33,867 nt of DNA from an uncultured Bacteroidales bacterium (GCA_905234645.1 CAJOIS010000020.1:1-33867), one strand, 5' to 3'; numbered from the stretch's first letter, positions 13,939 through 22,105 are shown. Program-made: numbers and translations. The notes: generated by a model not told the origin, from the letters alone.

Positions 13939-14850
13939 ATGGAGAAACAATGTACCCTCAAAAATAGAGTCAGTGTCAAAGGCGCAGGTCTTCACACGCG
14001 TCAGTGTGGGACCCTCACCTTTAACCCGGCTCCAATAAATTCAGGAATTCGTTTTCGTAGAATTGACCTTGAAAACCAACCCATCATCGAGGCTGATGTC
14101 GACAATGTGATTGACACAGCCCGTGGTACAACGCTCGGAAAAGGCGGCGTTAAGATTTACACCGTTGAACATGTTCTGGCTTCTTTGCGTGGCATGGGTA
14201 TCGACAATGTGCTTATCGACATCGATGTTGAAGAGACTCCCATCATGGACGGCAGCGCCAAGTTTTTTGTTGAAGCCATTCATAAGGCTGGTATCGTCGA
14301 ACAGAATGCGCCCCGTAACTATCTCGTCATTGAGGAGCCTATCTCATACAAGAATGAGGTGTTGGGTATTGAACTGAAGATAGAGCCGGCCGATTCCTTC
14401 CAAGTGGACGTGAAGGTGAAGTACAACACGAGGGTCTTGGACGAACAACATGCTACATTGAACGACCTGAAGGATTTCGAGAACGAGATTGCGCCTTGCC
14501 GTACCTTTGTCTTCCTGCATGAGTTGGAGACCCTCATTAGCCGTAACCTCATCAAGGGAGGCGACCTGACCAACGCCATCGTGTTCGTCAACCGCAACGT
14601 TTCGGCAGAGGAGCTTGACCACATTGCGGCTTTCTTCAAGAAGCCGAAAGTGGCAGTGAAAGAGGGCGGTATCCTCAATAACGTGGAGCTCTATTTCGAG
14701 AATGAACCTGCCCGTCACAAGCTGTTGGATGTCATCGGTGACCTTACGTTGGTCGGACGTCCCATCAAGGGCAAGGTGACGGCTGTGAAACCCGGACATT
14801 TCTCCAACACGGCTTTCGCCAGAAAGATCAAACACACCTTATTATACTAA
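13939..14850 (+). CDS. lpxC: UDP-3-O-acyl-N-acetylglucosamine deacetylase LpxC, without FabZ domain
   Basis: The protein has 303 residues. The zinc and catalytic residues are all visible: E77-H78 in IYTVEHVLASLRGMG, H260, D264 and D268 in ARHKLLDVIGDL, and H287 in VKPGH. KGGDLTNAIV is the other family motif. The enzyme removes the acetyl group in the committed step of lipid A synthesis, in the cytoplasm. In most Bacteroidetes I know, LpxC is fused to FabZ in one polypeptide of about 460 residues. Here the protein stops after ARKIKHTLLY with TAA at 14848-14850, and lpxA begins two bases later, so no FabZ remnant exists. The start at ATG 13939 gives CTLKNRVSVKGAGLHT, the normal LpxC beginning. 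Confidence 0.96.
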   Translation: MEKQCTLKNRVSVKGAGLHTRQCGTLTFNPAPINSGIRFRRIDLENQPIIEADVDNVIDTARGTTLGKGGVKIYTVEHVLASLRGMGIDNVLIDIDVEETPIMDGSAKFFVEAIHKAGIVEQNAPRNYLVIEEPISYKNEVLGIELKIEPADSFQVDVKVKYNTRVLDEQHATLNDLKDFENEIAPCRTFVFLHELETLISRNLIKGGDLTNAIVFVNRNVSAEELDHIAAFFKKPKVAVKEGGILNNVELYFENEPARHKLLDVIGDLTLVGRPIKGKVTAVKPGHFSNTAFARKIKHTLLY

Positions 14851-14852
14851 GC

Positions 14853-15644
14853 ATGAACCAGCCTTTAGCCTATATCCACCCCAACGCCCGCATCGCGGAA
14901 GACGTGAAGATTGAGGCGTTCGCGTGGATTGGCGAGGACGTTGAAATCGGTTCCGGCACTTGGATTGGCCCCAATGCCACCATCATGGACGGTGCCCGCA
15001 TCGGGAAGAATTGCAAGATTTTCCCTGGTGCAGTCATCTCGGCCATCCCGCAAGACCTGAAATATAAAGGCGAGGCCACTTATTGTTACATCGGCGACGG
15101 CACCACGGTGCGTGAGTCGGCGACGGTCAACAAAGGTACTGTGGCTTCAGGTAAGACCGTGGTCGGCAAGGACTGCCTGCTAATGGCTTTCACCCATGTG
15201 GCACACGACTGTTACCTTGGCGACCATGTCATCATGGCCAATGCTGCGACCTTGGCGGGACACATCACTGTCGACGATTGGGCCATCTTTGGAGGCCTTG
15301 CTGCAGTGAGCCAGTTCTGCCGTATCGGTTCGCATGTGATGATCTCGGGTGGTGCCTTGGTTAACAAGGACATCCCGCCGTTTGTGAAGACGGGTCCCGG
15401 ATATCCTGTGTGCTATGCTGGCGTCAACTCCATCGGCTTGGTGCGTCGCGGTTTCTCGCGTGAACGTATCAACGCCATCCAGGATGTGTACCGTGTCATT
15501 TATAGCGTGGGTATGAACGTCACACAATCGGTGCAGTACATCCGCGAGAATCTCCCCGTTTCCGAGGATCGTGATTTCATCCTTGATTTCATTGAGAGTT
15601 CCAAGATCGGCATCATGAAGAACGCCGTCGGGAACGAAGACTAA
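14853..15644 (+). CDS. lpxA: UDP-N-acetylglucosamine acyltransferase LpxA
   Basis: The protein has 263 residues, the usual length. Hexapeptide-repeat beta-helix residues run through about 5-190 (IHPNARIAEDVKIEAFAWIGEDVEIG, TWIGPNATIMDGARIGKNCKIFPGAVISAIPQDLKY). THVAHDCYLG carries H118, equivalent to catalytic H125 of E. coli LpxA, followed by ANAATLAGHITVDDWAIFGGLAAVSQFCRIG. The C-terminal helical domain has NSIGLVRRGFSRERINAIQDVYRVIY. It attaches the first hydroxyacyl chain to UDP-GlcNAc. It starts two bases after lpxC and is clearly cotranscribed. Its stop overlaps by four bases the stop of the converging glycosyltransferase gene. Confidence 0.97.
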   Translation: MNQPLAYIHPNARIAEDVKIEAFAWIGEDVEIGSGTWIGPNATIMDGARIGKNCKIFPGAVISAIPQDLKYKGEATYCYIGDGTTVRESATVNKGTVASGKTVVGKDCLLMAFTHVAHDCYLGDHVIMANAATLAGHITVDDWAIFGGLAAVSQFCRIGSHVMISGGALVNKDIPPFVKTGPGYPVCYAGVNSIGLVRRGFSRERINAIQDVYRVIYSVGMNVTQSVQYIRENLPVSEDRDFILDFIESSKIGIMKNAVGNED

Positions 15645-16816
15645 TCTACCACTTCTTTATAGGCTTCAAAAATTTGCCTTCCGATGATTTCATTGGAGAA
15701 GGTGCTGAGTGCATACTGCCGTATGGCAGCGCGGTCGTATTCTGAGCTGTGGTCGAGCAGTTGGTTCATGCCTTGTAGCAGAGCTTCCTCATCGCCTTGT
15801 GGGATGAGGATGCCTCTCTCGGGAGATAGAATCTCAGCGATGCCGCCTACGGCAGTGCTCAAGACAGACACGCCACTTGCGAAGGCCTCCACAATGACGC
15901 AGGGCAGGTTCTCGAAGTTGGAGAACAACACGAAGAAGTCGGCCTGCTGATAAGCTTCAGCCACCTCGGCAGAGGTTTTCTTGCCATGGAAGACGACGCA
16001 TTCCTCCAGATGGTGCTCCTTCACAAAAGCCTTGAATTCAGGAGCGTCGTAGTCGTGGATGACGTGCAGCTCGAAGTCGTCGCGTTGTTGGCGCAAACGC
16101 TCGATAACACGCAGGATGCCGCTGAAGTTCTTGGCCTCGTCGCGCAAGGTTGAAATGTGAAGAATATGTTTTTTCCAGACGTGCATGTCATTCCCGCGTA
16201 GGATCGTGCGTTGGCTGGAATCTATGCACGGCTGTCTAAGTTTAAACATATCCGTATTCACCAAATTGTAAATTACCCTGAAATTGTTATGCACCCCATG
16301 GCCCTCCATGCAGTGCTGCAAGTCGAGGCTAACAGGCATGATGAGCGCGGCATTGTTGGCAATTTTGACAATCTTTTTCTTCAATCCACCGACCAATACA
16401 TCCTTGTTTTGCGGCTGGTAGATGGTCCAATGCTCAGTCATCACATATTTATAGCCATAGAGTTTCTTCCACAGCAATGCCACTTGTCCAAGCGGGTAGG
16501 CGACATGCAAATGAATTAAGTCGGGCTTGAAGAAGTGTTTCTTGATGTATCTTAGACCGTATTGGTACATCCGCAGCATCTTCAGTTTGCGAATGGCATT
16601 GATCTTTGGCGGACGGATATATATCTGCACATGGGTGTGGTGTGCGCCCTTAATCTCCTTGACCTCAAACGATTTCGTCATGTCCTTGCCATCGCAGACA
16701 GAGAGGATGACGGAATGGCAATCCTCGGGCAGCGCGTCGATCATGCGGACGCAGAAGTTGCCCAAAGTGGGGTCATCGGGGGTGGGAAACCAACTCAACA
16801 GGTGCAGGATGTTCAT
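15641..16816 (-). CDS. Family 4 glycosyltransferase
   Basis: The protein has 391 residues with the GT-B fold of GT4 enzymes. The N-terminal half contains MNILHLLSWFPTPDDPTLGNFCVRMIDAL and LIHLHVAYPLGQVALLWKKLYGYKYVMTEHW. The donor-binding C-terminal half contains FELHVIHDYDAPEFKAFVKEHHLEECVVFHGKKTSAEVAEAYQQADFFVLFSNFENLPCVIVEAFASGVSVLSTAVGGIAEIL, with the E-x7-E-like motif FENLPCVIVEAFASG. It would transfer a sugar to a lipid-linked glycan at the cytoplasmic membrane face. It is the last gene of the leftward flippase-methyltransferase-GT group, 53 bases after the methyltransferase, with a REP-like palindrome in the gap. Donor and acceptor are unknown. Confidence 0.9.
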   Translation of the reverse strand: MNILHLLSWFPTPDDPTLGNFCVRMIDALPEDCHSVILSVCDGKDMTKSFEVKEIKGAHHTHVQIYIRPPKINAIRKLKMLRMYQYGLRYIKKHFFKPDLIHLHVAYPLGQVALLWKKLYGYKYVMTEHWTIYQPQNKDVLVGGLKKKIVKIANNAALIMPVSLDLQHCMEGHGVHNNFRVIYNLVNTDMFKLRQPCIDSSQRTILRGNDMHVWKKHILHISTLRDEAKNFSGILRVIERLRQQRDDFELHVIHDYDAPEFKAFVKEHHLEECVVFHGKKTSAEVAEAYQQADFFVLFSNFENLPCVIVEAFASGVSVLSTAVGGIAEILSPERGILIPQGDEEALLQGMNQLLDHSSEYDRAAIRQYALSTFSNEIIGRQIFEAYKEVVD

Positions 16817-16846
16817 CAGTTGTTTGATTTATTGGATGTTTCGTAG

Positions 16847-16868
16847 GGGCAGACCTGCGTGTCTGCCC
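16847..16868. repeat. REP-like palindrome
   Basis: GGGCAGAC (16847-16854) and GTCTGCCC (16861-16868) form a perfect 8-bp stem with a CTGCGT loop. It lies directly next to the methyltransferase stop codon. There is no T run, so it is not a standard terminator; it resembles dispersed palindromic repeats of gut Bacteroidales. Confidence 0.55.
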
Positions 16869-16869
16869 A

Positions 16870-17682
16870 TTAATTGTTCAATCTATGTGTTTTTATGTCG
16901 ATTTCAAAATATTTCTGCGGCGTCTCGTAAGGCACAAGTTTATGGGTGGGCAAGTCTTCAGGCAGATACACGGCACAGAGGGTGTTTGAAACATGGTAGA
17001 TATGTTTGCGTTTCTCGGCAGGTGCACCGTCAAGGATGGCGCCCATCACGTCCCAGCGGATGGTCTCGGGGTCGAGGCCGTAGTCGTGCCAGACGATGAT
17101 GCTGTTGTCACTCTTCAGCAGTTTGAAGGCAGTCTCGGTGTCTTTCTTCACGCTTTCATAGTGGTGGTCGCCATCGATGAAGACCATGTCGTACTTGCCG
17201 AAATGCGGCCCAAAATCGAAGGTTTGGGAGTTGCCGTAAAGCTGCTCCACGTTAGCCAAGTCCTTGCTGAAGAAGCTATGTAGGTCGGCATATTGTTGGT
17301 TGTTGGTCAATTTGACGATGTCCTCTTTCAGCAGATTGAAGGTGACGCAATGCTCCGCCACCTCGGCCAGGTTGGCCACGCTCTCACCACGCCAGGTGCC
17401 GATTTCGAAGAAGTCTTTCACCGCATAGCGTTTCGCCAAAGCCCGCAGCAAAGCGATGTCGATGGGCATGGTGGCACCTGAGAGATAGGCGTATGGCTTC
17501 GCGATTTCGTGGAAGTCGGGAAACAGTTCGTTGATTTCCACCACGGGAAGTCCATCGGCAAGGCCATATTTTTTGATGACCTCCTCTTTGTTGCTGCCTT
17601 CGTCCTGCAGGACGAGGTTGAGCAGATAGGGATGCTTGATAACGCGCCCGATGGCTTTGGTGAATTTTTGTATTTTATTCAT
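16870..17682 (-). CDS. Class I SAM-dependent methyltransferase
   Basis: The protein has 270 residues. Residues about 90-108 carry the SAM-binding glycine motif (FFEIGTWRGESVANLAEV), and 163-180 carry KYDMVFIDGDHHYESVKK, the 'fiDgdH.Y..v..D' signature of the Methyltransf_24 group, followed by LLKSDNSIIVWHDYG. Enzymes of this group often act on sugars or other small groups in surface polysaccharide clusters. Its start overlaps the flippase gene by 8 bases, and a glycosyltransferase follows, so it probably modifies the same glycan. The N-terminal 60 residues are an extra helical segment without a recognised role. The exact acceptor cannot be judged. Confidence 0.82.
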   Translation of the reverse strand: MNKIQKFTKAIGRVIKHPYLLNLVLQDEGSNKEEVIKKYGLADGLPVVEINELFPDFHEIAKPYAYLSGATMPIDIALLRALAKRYAVKDFFEIGTWRGESVANLAEVAEHCVTFNLLKEDIVKLTNNQQYADLHSFFSKDLANVEQLYGNSQTFDFGPHFGKYDMVFIDGDHHYESVKKDTETAFKLLKSDNSIIVWHDYGLDPETIRWDVMGAILDGAPAEKRKHIYHVSNTLCAVYLPEDLPTHKLVPYETPQKYFEIDIKTHRLNN

Positions 17683-18970
17683 TGTTTTTGTTTTGTTTCA
17701 AGAAATGTTGCTTCAGCTCGGCGATGTAGTTCTGCACCTCACTCTTCCTCAGGATGAAGTCACGACCTTTGAATTGCGACTCCTTGAGGAAGAAGACGAA
17801 CAGGAAGATGGCGTTCACCGTGTATGACACTGCCGAAGTAATGGCAGCGCCTGTGACGTCGTAGCGCGGTATCAGCGTGAAGCCGAGGATGCAAGTGGCT
17901 GCCAGACCGCAGAGCGCCGCGAAGGTGTTCATCTGATAACGTCCGGTGCCAGAGTAATAGTGTCCAAGGATGAGGAAAATGCAATAGAACAGCACCCCTG
18001 GTGCGAGGATGCGGATGATGCCCGCCATCTCGCCGAACTCGGGACCAAAGACGAAGGTGTAGACCTGTGGTGGCAATAAGGCCAGCACGATGACGGCTAA
18101 GGCTGAGATGACGAGGCAGATCTTGCTCAGGTCAAGAGTGAGTTTTTGCGAATAGGCACGGTCATTGGCATTGGCGATGCGGGCGTATTGCACCAAGGCG
18201 ATGCTGTTACTGATGATCCAAATGGCTTCAGCCAAGGAGACCGAGCGTGAGAAGACGCCGACTTGCCCTCTGCCGATGTAACTATCTAATAGGTAATAAC
18301 TGAGTCTAAGGTTGAAAAACTGCACGAAGTGTCCTGTTTGGTTGAGGAAACCGTATTTGAAAAGGTCTTTCAACACGGGACCATAGTGCTTGTCCTTGTC
18401 GTGGCGCAGGTTGGCGTAGTCTTTCCGCAGCATCCACACTCCCAGCAGGGAAGTGCTGCCGTAGGCGGCATAAAGGCCAATGATGTAGCCGTAGATGTCG
18501 GTGTGCTTCAGGATGATATAATACACCACCAAGGTCAGTGTCAGCAGGACAGGTTGGAGCAATGTGTTGTAGTTGGCCTTTTGGATTTCCTCCTTGCCGA
18601 CCAACAGTCGGAAGTTGATGTTGCTAAGTGAGGAGATGAAGGAGAGGATGGCCACGTGCAGCACCAAGTCTTGGTCTAGCTTGGGATAGAACAGCCTGAT
18701 GCAGAAGCCCATCACCAAGGCAATCAATCCCGACCATAACACCGAGGCCACCAATATCTTCTTGAAGGAATGCCGTGGGGCGAGGTAGACGATGCTGGCG
18801 CCACAGACAATCTCGGAGAAGATGAGGATAAAGGTGATGGAGGTCAGCACCAAGGACTGCGTCCCCGAACCGGTATCGCCCAAAGTCTGGGAGATGATGA
18901 TGGCGATGAGGAGGTTGAGCGCCGCCGCCAGGATCTTCGTTCCAAAAGTATTTAGGATCTTCTTGAACAC
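17675..18970 (-). CDS. Polysaccharide (Wzx-type) flippase
   Basis: The protein has 431 residues and about 12 hydrophobic segments. It starts FKKILNTFGTKILAAALNLLIAIIISQTLGDTGSGTQSLVLTSITFILIFSEI, with the typical MVF/PST flippase beginning, including the G-D-x-G segment after helix one. Later helices include VLWSGLIALVMGFCIRLF and ILAPGVLFYCIFLILGHYYSGTGRY, ending with a charged tail. Such proteins move lipid-linked glycan units across the inner membrane. It is the first gene of the leftward group with the methyltransferase and the GT4 enzyme. The group has no polymerase or ligase in this window, so the rest of the pathway lies elsewhere. Confidence 0.88.
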   Translation of the reverse strand: MFKKILNTFGTKILAAALNLLIAIIISQTLGDTGSGTQSLVLTSITFILIFSEIVCGASIVYLAPRHSFKKILVASVLWSGLIALVMGFCIRLFYPKLDQDLVLHVAILSFISSLSNINFRLLVGKEEIQKANYNTLLQPVLLTLTLVVYYIILKHTDIYGYIIGLYAAYGSTSLLGVWMLRKDYANLRHDKDKHYGPVLKDLFKYGFLNQTGHFVQFFNLRLSYYLLDSYIGRGQVGVFSRSVSLAEAIWIISNSIALVQYARIANANDRAYSQKLTLDLSKICLVISALAVIVLALLPPQVYTFVFGPEFGEMAGIIRILAPGVLFYCIFLILGHYYSGTGRYQMNTFAALCGLAATCILGFTLIPRYDVTGAAITSAVSYTVNAIFLFVFFLKESQFKGRDFILRKSEVQNYIAELKQHFLKQNKNNE

Positions 18971-19050
18971 GATATCTGTTCAGATAATGATTAGAATTGC
19001 AAAGATAGGAATTATCCTTCGATTTCGTTGCTCCATATTGAAAATTTGGG

Positions 19051-19110
19051 TGAAATGTTCGTAAATTAGCGGAATCACAAAAATTCTGATACATTCCGCA
19101 GTTTTACGGA
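19051..19110 (+). repeat. Left 60-bp direct repeat of the ATPase gene, with internal inverted repeat
   Basis: This stretch aligns without gaps to 20594-20653, with 49 of 60 bases identical. Inside it GTAAATTAGCGGAAT (19061-19075) and ATTCCGCAGTTTTAC (19093-19107) form a 15-base inverted repeat with 12 matches and a 17-base spacer. It lies directly upstream of a TATTTTTG -7 box, so it covers the upstream part of the promoter and could be an operator. Confidence 0.75.
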
Positions 19111-19120
19111 AAGAATGTGT

Positions 19121-19128
19121 TATTTTTG
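19121..19128 (+). promoter_or_regulatory. -7 box for the ATPase gene
   Basis: TATTTTTG matches TAnnTTTG and is 20 bases before the start codon at 19149. The -33 region falls within the inverted repeat of the left direct repeat, and no exact TTTG is present there. Confidence 0.55.
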
Positions 19129-19148
19129 CACTGAAATTCACAATAATT

Positions 19149-20570
19149 ATGTTGATAGGAAGAGAAAAAGAAAGACGCATTTTGCATAGTGCTCTGACCG
19201 AAGAGCAGGCTCAATTCATAGCTGTATATGGTCGTCGTCGAGTTGGGAAGACATTCCTTATTAGGGAGGTATATGACTATTGTTTTTGCTTCCAGTATAC
19301 GGCTGCCGCCAACTTGTCTTCACGCAAGCAGCTTGCACGATTCCAACTGGCTTTGAGGGAACAAGGATTGAAGGACGTGTCTACTTTGACTAATTGGATG
19401 ACCGCCTTTAGTGAGTTGAAACGATTCATTGGTTTGCAGCCGGAGGGCAAAAAGGTGGTTTTTTTTGATGAGTTACCATGGATGGATGCTCCACGTTCCG
19501 GTTTCTTGTCCGAGTTAGAGGTTTTCTGGAACGGTTGGGCTTCAGCCAGAAAGGATATTGTGTTTATTGTATGTGGTAGTGCGACTTCGTGGATGGTGAA
19601 GAAAAATATTAAGAACAAGGGCGGACTTCATAATCGATTGAACCATCGTATTGCATTGCAACCTTTTACGCTTCATGAGTGTGAGGCCTTGCTTCGATCA
19701 CGAGGAATAGTAATGACTCGGAGGCAGATATTGGAAGGTTACATGATTTTTGGAGGTGTGCCTTATTACTGGAGTTTGCTTGAGCGAGGGGCGAGCCTCG
19801 CGCAAGAGATTGACAGGCTTATGTTTATGCACGATGGTGAACTTTATGATGAGTTCAGTATGTTGTATGCTTCACTCTTCAAAAAGCCTGAACCATATAT
19901 CAAGGTTATTGAGTTGTTGGCAAAGAAGAAAATGGGATTGACACGGTTGGAACTGATCAAGGCAGGAAAATTTGAGGATAACGGAAGGCTTACCGAAATC
20001 CTTCACGACTTGGAATGGTGTGGCTTTATTCGTGGCTATTCCATGATTGGACATAAGGTGAAGGATGAGATTTTCCAGCTGATGGACCACTACACTATAT
20101 TCTATTTTGAGTTCATTAAAGGGAAACGCAGAGGAAAAAACTATTGGCAAGCTATGCAGGGACAATCCCAACATAACACATGGTGCGGGTTGGCTTTCGA
20201 ACGAGTATGTCTATGGCATGTCGACCAGATCAAGATGAAATTGGGTATTAGCGGTGTGCTGACCAACGAATATGCTTGGCAGTGTCGGTCTGACAAGGAA
20301 ACAGGCAGGGAAGGTGTTCAAATTGACTTACTCATTGATCGGAGCGATGGCATCATTGACCTTTGTGAGATGAAATATAGCAAAAAGGAATATGCCATCA
20401 CGGCAGATTATGAAAAGGAGCTCATACAGAGAAAGAGCACTTTTGCCGAGGTAACGAAGACCAAAAGTGCTGTTCATACCATAATGGTGACCGCTGACGG
20501 ACTTGTACAAAACACTCATATTGGAGAAGTACAAAATGACATTATTTTGGATGATTTGTTTTGTAAATAA
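19149..20570 (+). CDS. AAA ATPase with C-terminal PD-(D/E)XK-like domain
   Basis: The protein has 473 residues. The N-terminal P-loop domain (ATPase_2 type) starts LIGREKERRIL, with Walker A YGRRRVGKT (27-35), Walker B KVVFFDELPWMD (102-113), and the sensor-like VFIVCGSATSWM. A winged-helix middle part follows (LTRLELIKAGKFEDNGRLTEILHDLEWCGFI). The C-terminal DUF234-like part has VQIDLLIDRSDGIIDLCEMKYSK, where D393 and E407-x-K409 match the nuclease-fold active site. Such ATPases are abundant in Bacteroidetes and archaea, with no firmly known role. It stands alone between other operons, is bracketed by 60-bp direct repeats, and looks more AT-rich than its neighbours, suggesting it was acquired as a unit. 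Confidence 0.85.
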   Translation: MLIGREKERRILHSALTEEQAQFIAVYGRRRVGKTFLIREVYDYCFCFQYTAAANLSSRKQLARFQLALREQGLKDVSTLTNWMTAFSELKRFIGLQPEGKKVVFFDELPWMDAPRSGFLSELEVFWNGWASARKDIVFIVCGSATSWMVKKNIKNKGGLHNRLNHRIALQPFTLHECEALLRSRGIVMTRRQILEGYMIFGGVPYYWSLLERGASLAQEIDRLMFMHDGELYDEFSMLYASLFKKPEPYIKVIELLAKKKMGLTRLELIKAGKFEDNGRLTEILHDLEWCGFIRGYSMIGHKVKDEIFQLMDHYTIFYFEFIKGKRRGKNYWQAMQGQSQHNTWCGLAFERVCLWHVDQIKMKLGISGVLTNEYAWQCRSDKETGREGVQIDLLIDRSDGIIDLCEMKYSKKEYAITADYEKELIQRKSTFAEVTKTKSAVHTIMVTADGLVQNTHIGEVQNDIILDDLFCK

Positions 20571-20593
20571 AAGAAAAACAAATTGTTATAATA

Positions 20594-20653
20594 TGAAATG
20601 TTTGTAAAATAGCGGAATCGATAAATTTTTGATATATTCCGCTGGTTTACTGA
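20594..20653 (+). repeat. Right 60-bp direct repeat of the ATPase gene
   Basis: This is the same orientation as 19051-19110, 49 of 60 bases identical, and starts 23 bases after the ATPase stop codon. Its internal inverted repeat, GTAAAATAGCGGAAT (20604-20618) and ATTCCGCTGGTTTAC (20636-20650), has 13 of 15 matching bases. A TATTTG sequence follows at 20671, like a decayed version of the -7 box seen after the left copy. Confidence 0.75.
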
Positions 20654-20691
20654 TGGAATTAAAAAGGATCTATTTGCTCCGATAATATTGT

Positions 20692-20832
20692 TTACCTCAT
20701 AATCATCTCCCGCAAATCCCCATAGTTCCTCACGACATCATACGTTACCGAGGTGTCGGCGATGGTAATTTGGCCTTTTTTGATGTCGCAAATTGCGACC
20801 TCAAGTTTTGTGTTGGTTTCTTTCTTTGCCAT
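20692..20832 (-). CDS. Small hypothetical protein, 46 residues
   Basis: On the minus strand an ATG at 20832 opens a frame of 46 codons ending TAA at 20692: MAKKETNTKLEVAICDI, then KKGQITIADTSVTYDVVRNY, then GDLREMIMR. The composition is normal for a soluble protein, with no runs or low complexity, and codon use resembles the neighbours. I do not recognise the family. A CATCTTTG box, near the -7 consensus, lies on the same strand at 20862-20855. It sits just right of the right direct repeat of the ATPase gene and runs towards it. Its size makes it easy to miss. It could be a real small gene or the remains of a longer one. Confidence 0.5.
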   Translation of the reverse strand: MAKKETNTKLEVAICDIKKGQITIADTSVTYDVVRNYGDLREMIMR

Positions 20833-20962
20833 ATTCTTATTGATTTTTATAGCGCAAAGATGCAAACCATGTCAAGACAAAGCCGTTGATTAAACGTTTG
20901 TAGTCGACAGTAGTCGTTCGCTGTCGGATATATTGCTGTAAATGAATGAGAAACGGAATCTG

Positions 20963-22018
20963 TTAGCAGGGCTTCCAAATCCGCCCACTGCAACTGTCAC
21001 TCTCAGCCCCAGTCACCGAAGCCAAAACGTTGGTCTTGCCTTCCGTTCGCAAAAGACCAAGAAAAGCAAAAACCAAAGCCTCTTTGTAGTCGATAGTCAT
21101 TTTGTCGGGGATGATGACTTCGTGTGAGGTCCGGGCTTGCAGGCGTTCCATGAGGAACTGGTTTCTTGCACCGCCGCCGGTGACGAGAATCTTGCCTTTA
21201 GGCAAGTGACTTACGCCCAAGGCGATTTGCAAGGCGATGTGTTCTGCGAAAGTGGCTAGCATATCCTCAACGGACAAATCTTTCAACAACTCTTTTTGGT
21301 TGGCTTCAAAGAACTCCCTGCCCAAGGATTTGGGCGGTAATTGACCGTAAAACGGATGTCTGTTCAGTCGCTTCAGCAGGTCCATATCAACTTCGCCACT
21401 GCGGGCAAGTTGTCCGTCACGGTCGTAGGGGAGACCTTTCATCTGAGCCAAATAGTTTAAGGCTTGGTTGGCGATGCAGAGGTCGTAGGCGATGCGTTTG
21501 CCGTCTTCGTCGTATGAGACATTGGCGATGCCACCAATGTTGAGGCAGATTTCATAATCACCGAAAAGGAGCTTATCGCCGATTGGCACCAACGGTGCGC
21601 CCTGACCGCCTTTGTTGACGTCTTCAGTGCGGAAGTCGTTGATGACGGTAAAGCCACAAGCCTTGGCCATTTCTTGTCCATCACCGATTTGCAGGGTGTA
21701 GTGCTGCTCGGGTTTGTGGAAGATGGTGTGTCCGTGCGAGGCTACGAAGTCGGGCGTGGTGTTGTGTTTTTTGGCGAAAACTAAGACTTGTTCGCCGAGG
21801 TATTTGCCATAGTCCTTGTCTAGCTGCACCAAGTCCTTGGGCTGCTTGTGGAAGGCCTCGGAGAGTTGTTGGGTCCAGTATTCGGGATAGGGTAGGGTCT
21901 CGGCGGCGAGGATTTGGAAGCCGTATTTGCCGTTCTCTTCTTGGAAACGTACTAAAGCGATATCTAGCCCGTCCAACGAGCTGCCTGACATTAATCCGAT
22001 GGCGGTAGTTTCTTTCAT
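20963..22018 (-). CDS. anmK: Anhydro-N-acetylmuramic acid kinase AnmK
   Basis: The protein has 351 residues. The family's opening motif is clear (TAIGLMSGSSLDGLDIALVRF, residues 5-25, ATP-binding), followed by DFVASHGHTIFHKPEQHYTLQIGDGQEMA, VINDFRTEDVNKGGQGAPLVPIGD, CLNIGGIANVSY and ILVTGGGARNQFLMERLQ. It opens the anhydro ring of 1,6-anhydroMurNAc and phosphorylates it to MurNAc-6-phosphate in peptidoglycan recycling. It follows murF on the same strand after an 87-base gap that holds an inverted pair of REP-like units. The C-terminus (SDSCSGRIWKPC) carries a stretch not needed for the fold. Confidence 0.95.
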   Translation of the reverse strand: MKETTAIGLMSGSSLDGLDIALVRFQEENGKYGFQILAAETLPYPEYWTQQLSEAFHKQPKDLVQLDKDYGKYLGEQVLVFAKKHNTTPDFVASHGHTIFHKPEQHYTLQIGDGQEMAKACGFTVINDFRTEDVNKGGQGAPLVPIGDKLLFGDYEICLNIGGIANVSYDEDGKRIAYDLCIANQALNYLAQMKGLPYDRDGQLARSGEVDMDLLKRLNRHPFYGQLPPKSLGREFFEANQKELLKDLSVEDMLATFAEHIALQIALGVSHLPKGKILVTGGGARNQFLMERLQARTSHEVIIPDKMTIDYKEALVFAFLGLLRTEGKTNVLASVTGAESDSCSGRIWKPC

Positions 22019-22039
22019 GTTTATGTCGAGCGACGGCCC

Positions 22040-22098
22040 TTCGACAGGCTCAGGGACCTTAATAAAACGAACGAGCTAAGGTCGTTGAGCTTGTCGAA
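22040..22098. repeat. Inverted pair of REP-like units
   Basis: A 22-base unit at 22040-22061 (core TTCGACAGGCTCAGGGACC) and its near-complement at 22077-22098 (minus-strand core TTCGACAAGCTCAACGACC) are separated by 15 bases, so the region can fold into a long hairpin. It fills most of the gap between murF and anmK. A single related unit lies at 1882-1900. Confidence 0.7.
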
Positions 22099-22105
22099 AC
22101 GCCGA

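Noticed and set aside
16847..16868. Terminator between the methyltransferase and GT4 genes
   Set aside because: The stem is perfect, but there is no T run on either side; it is better described as a REP-like palindrome.
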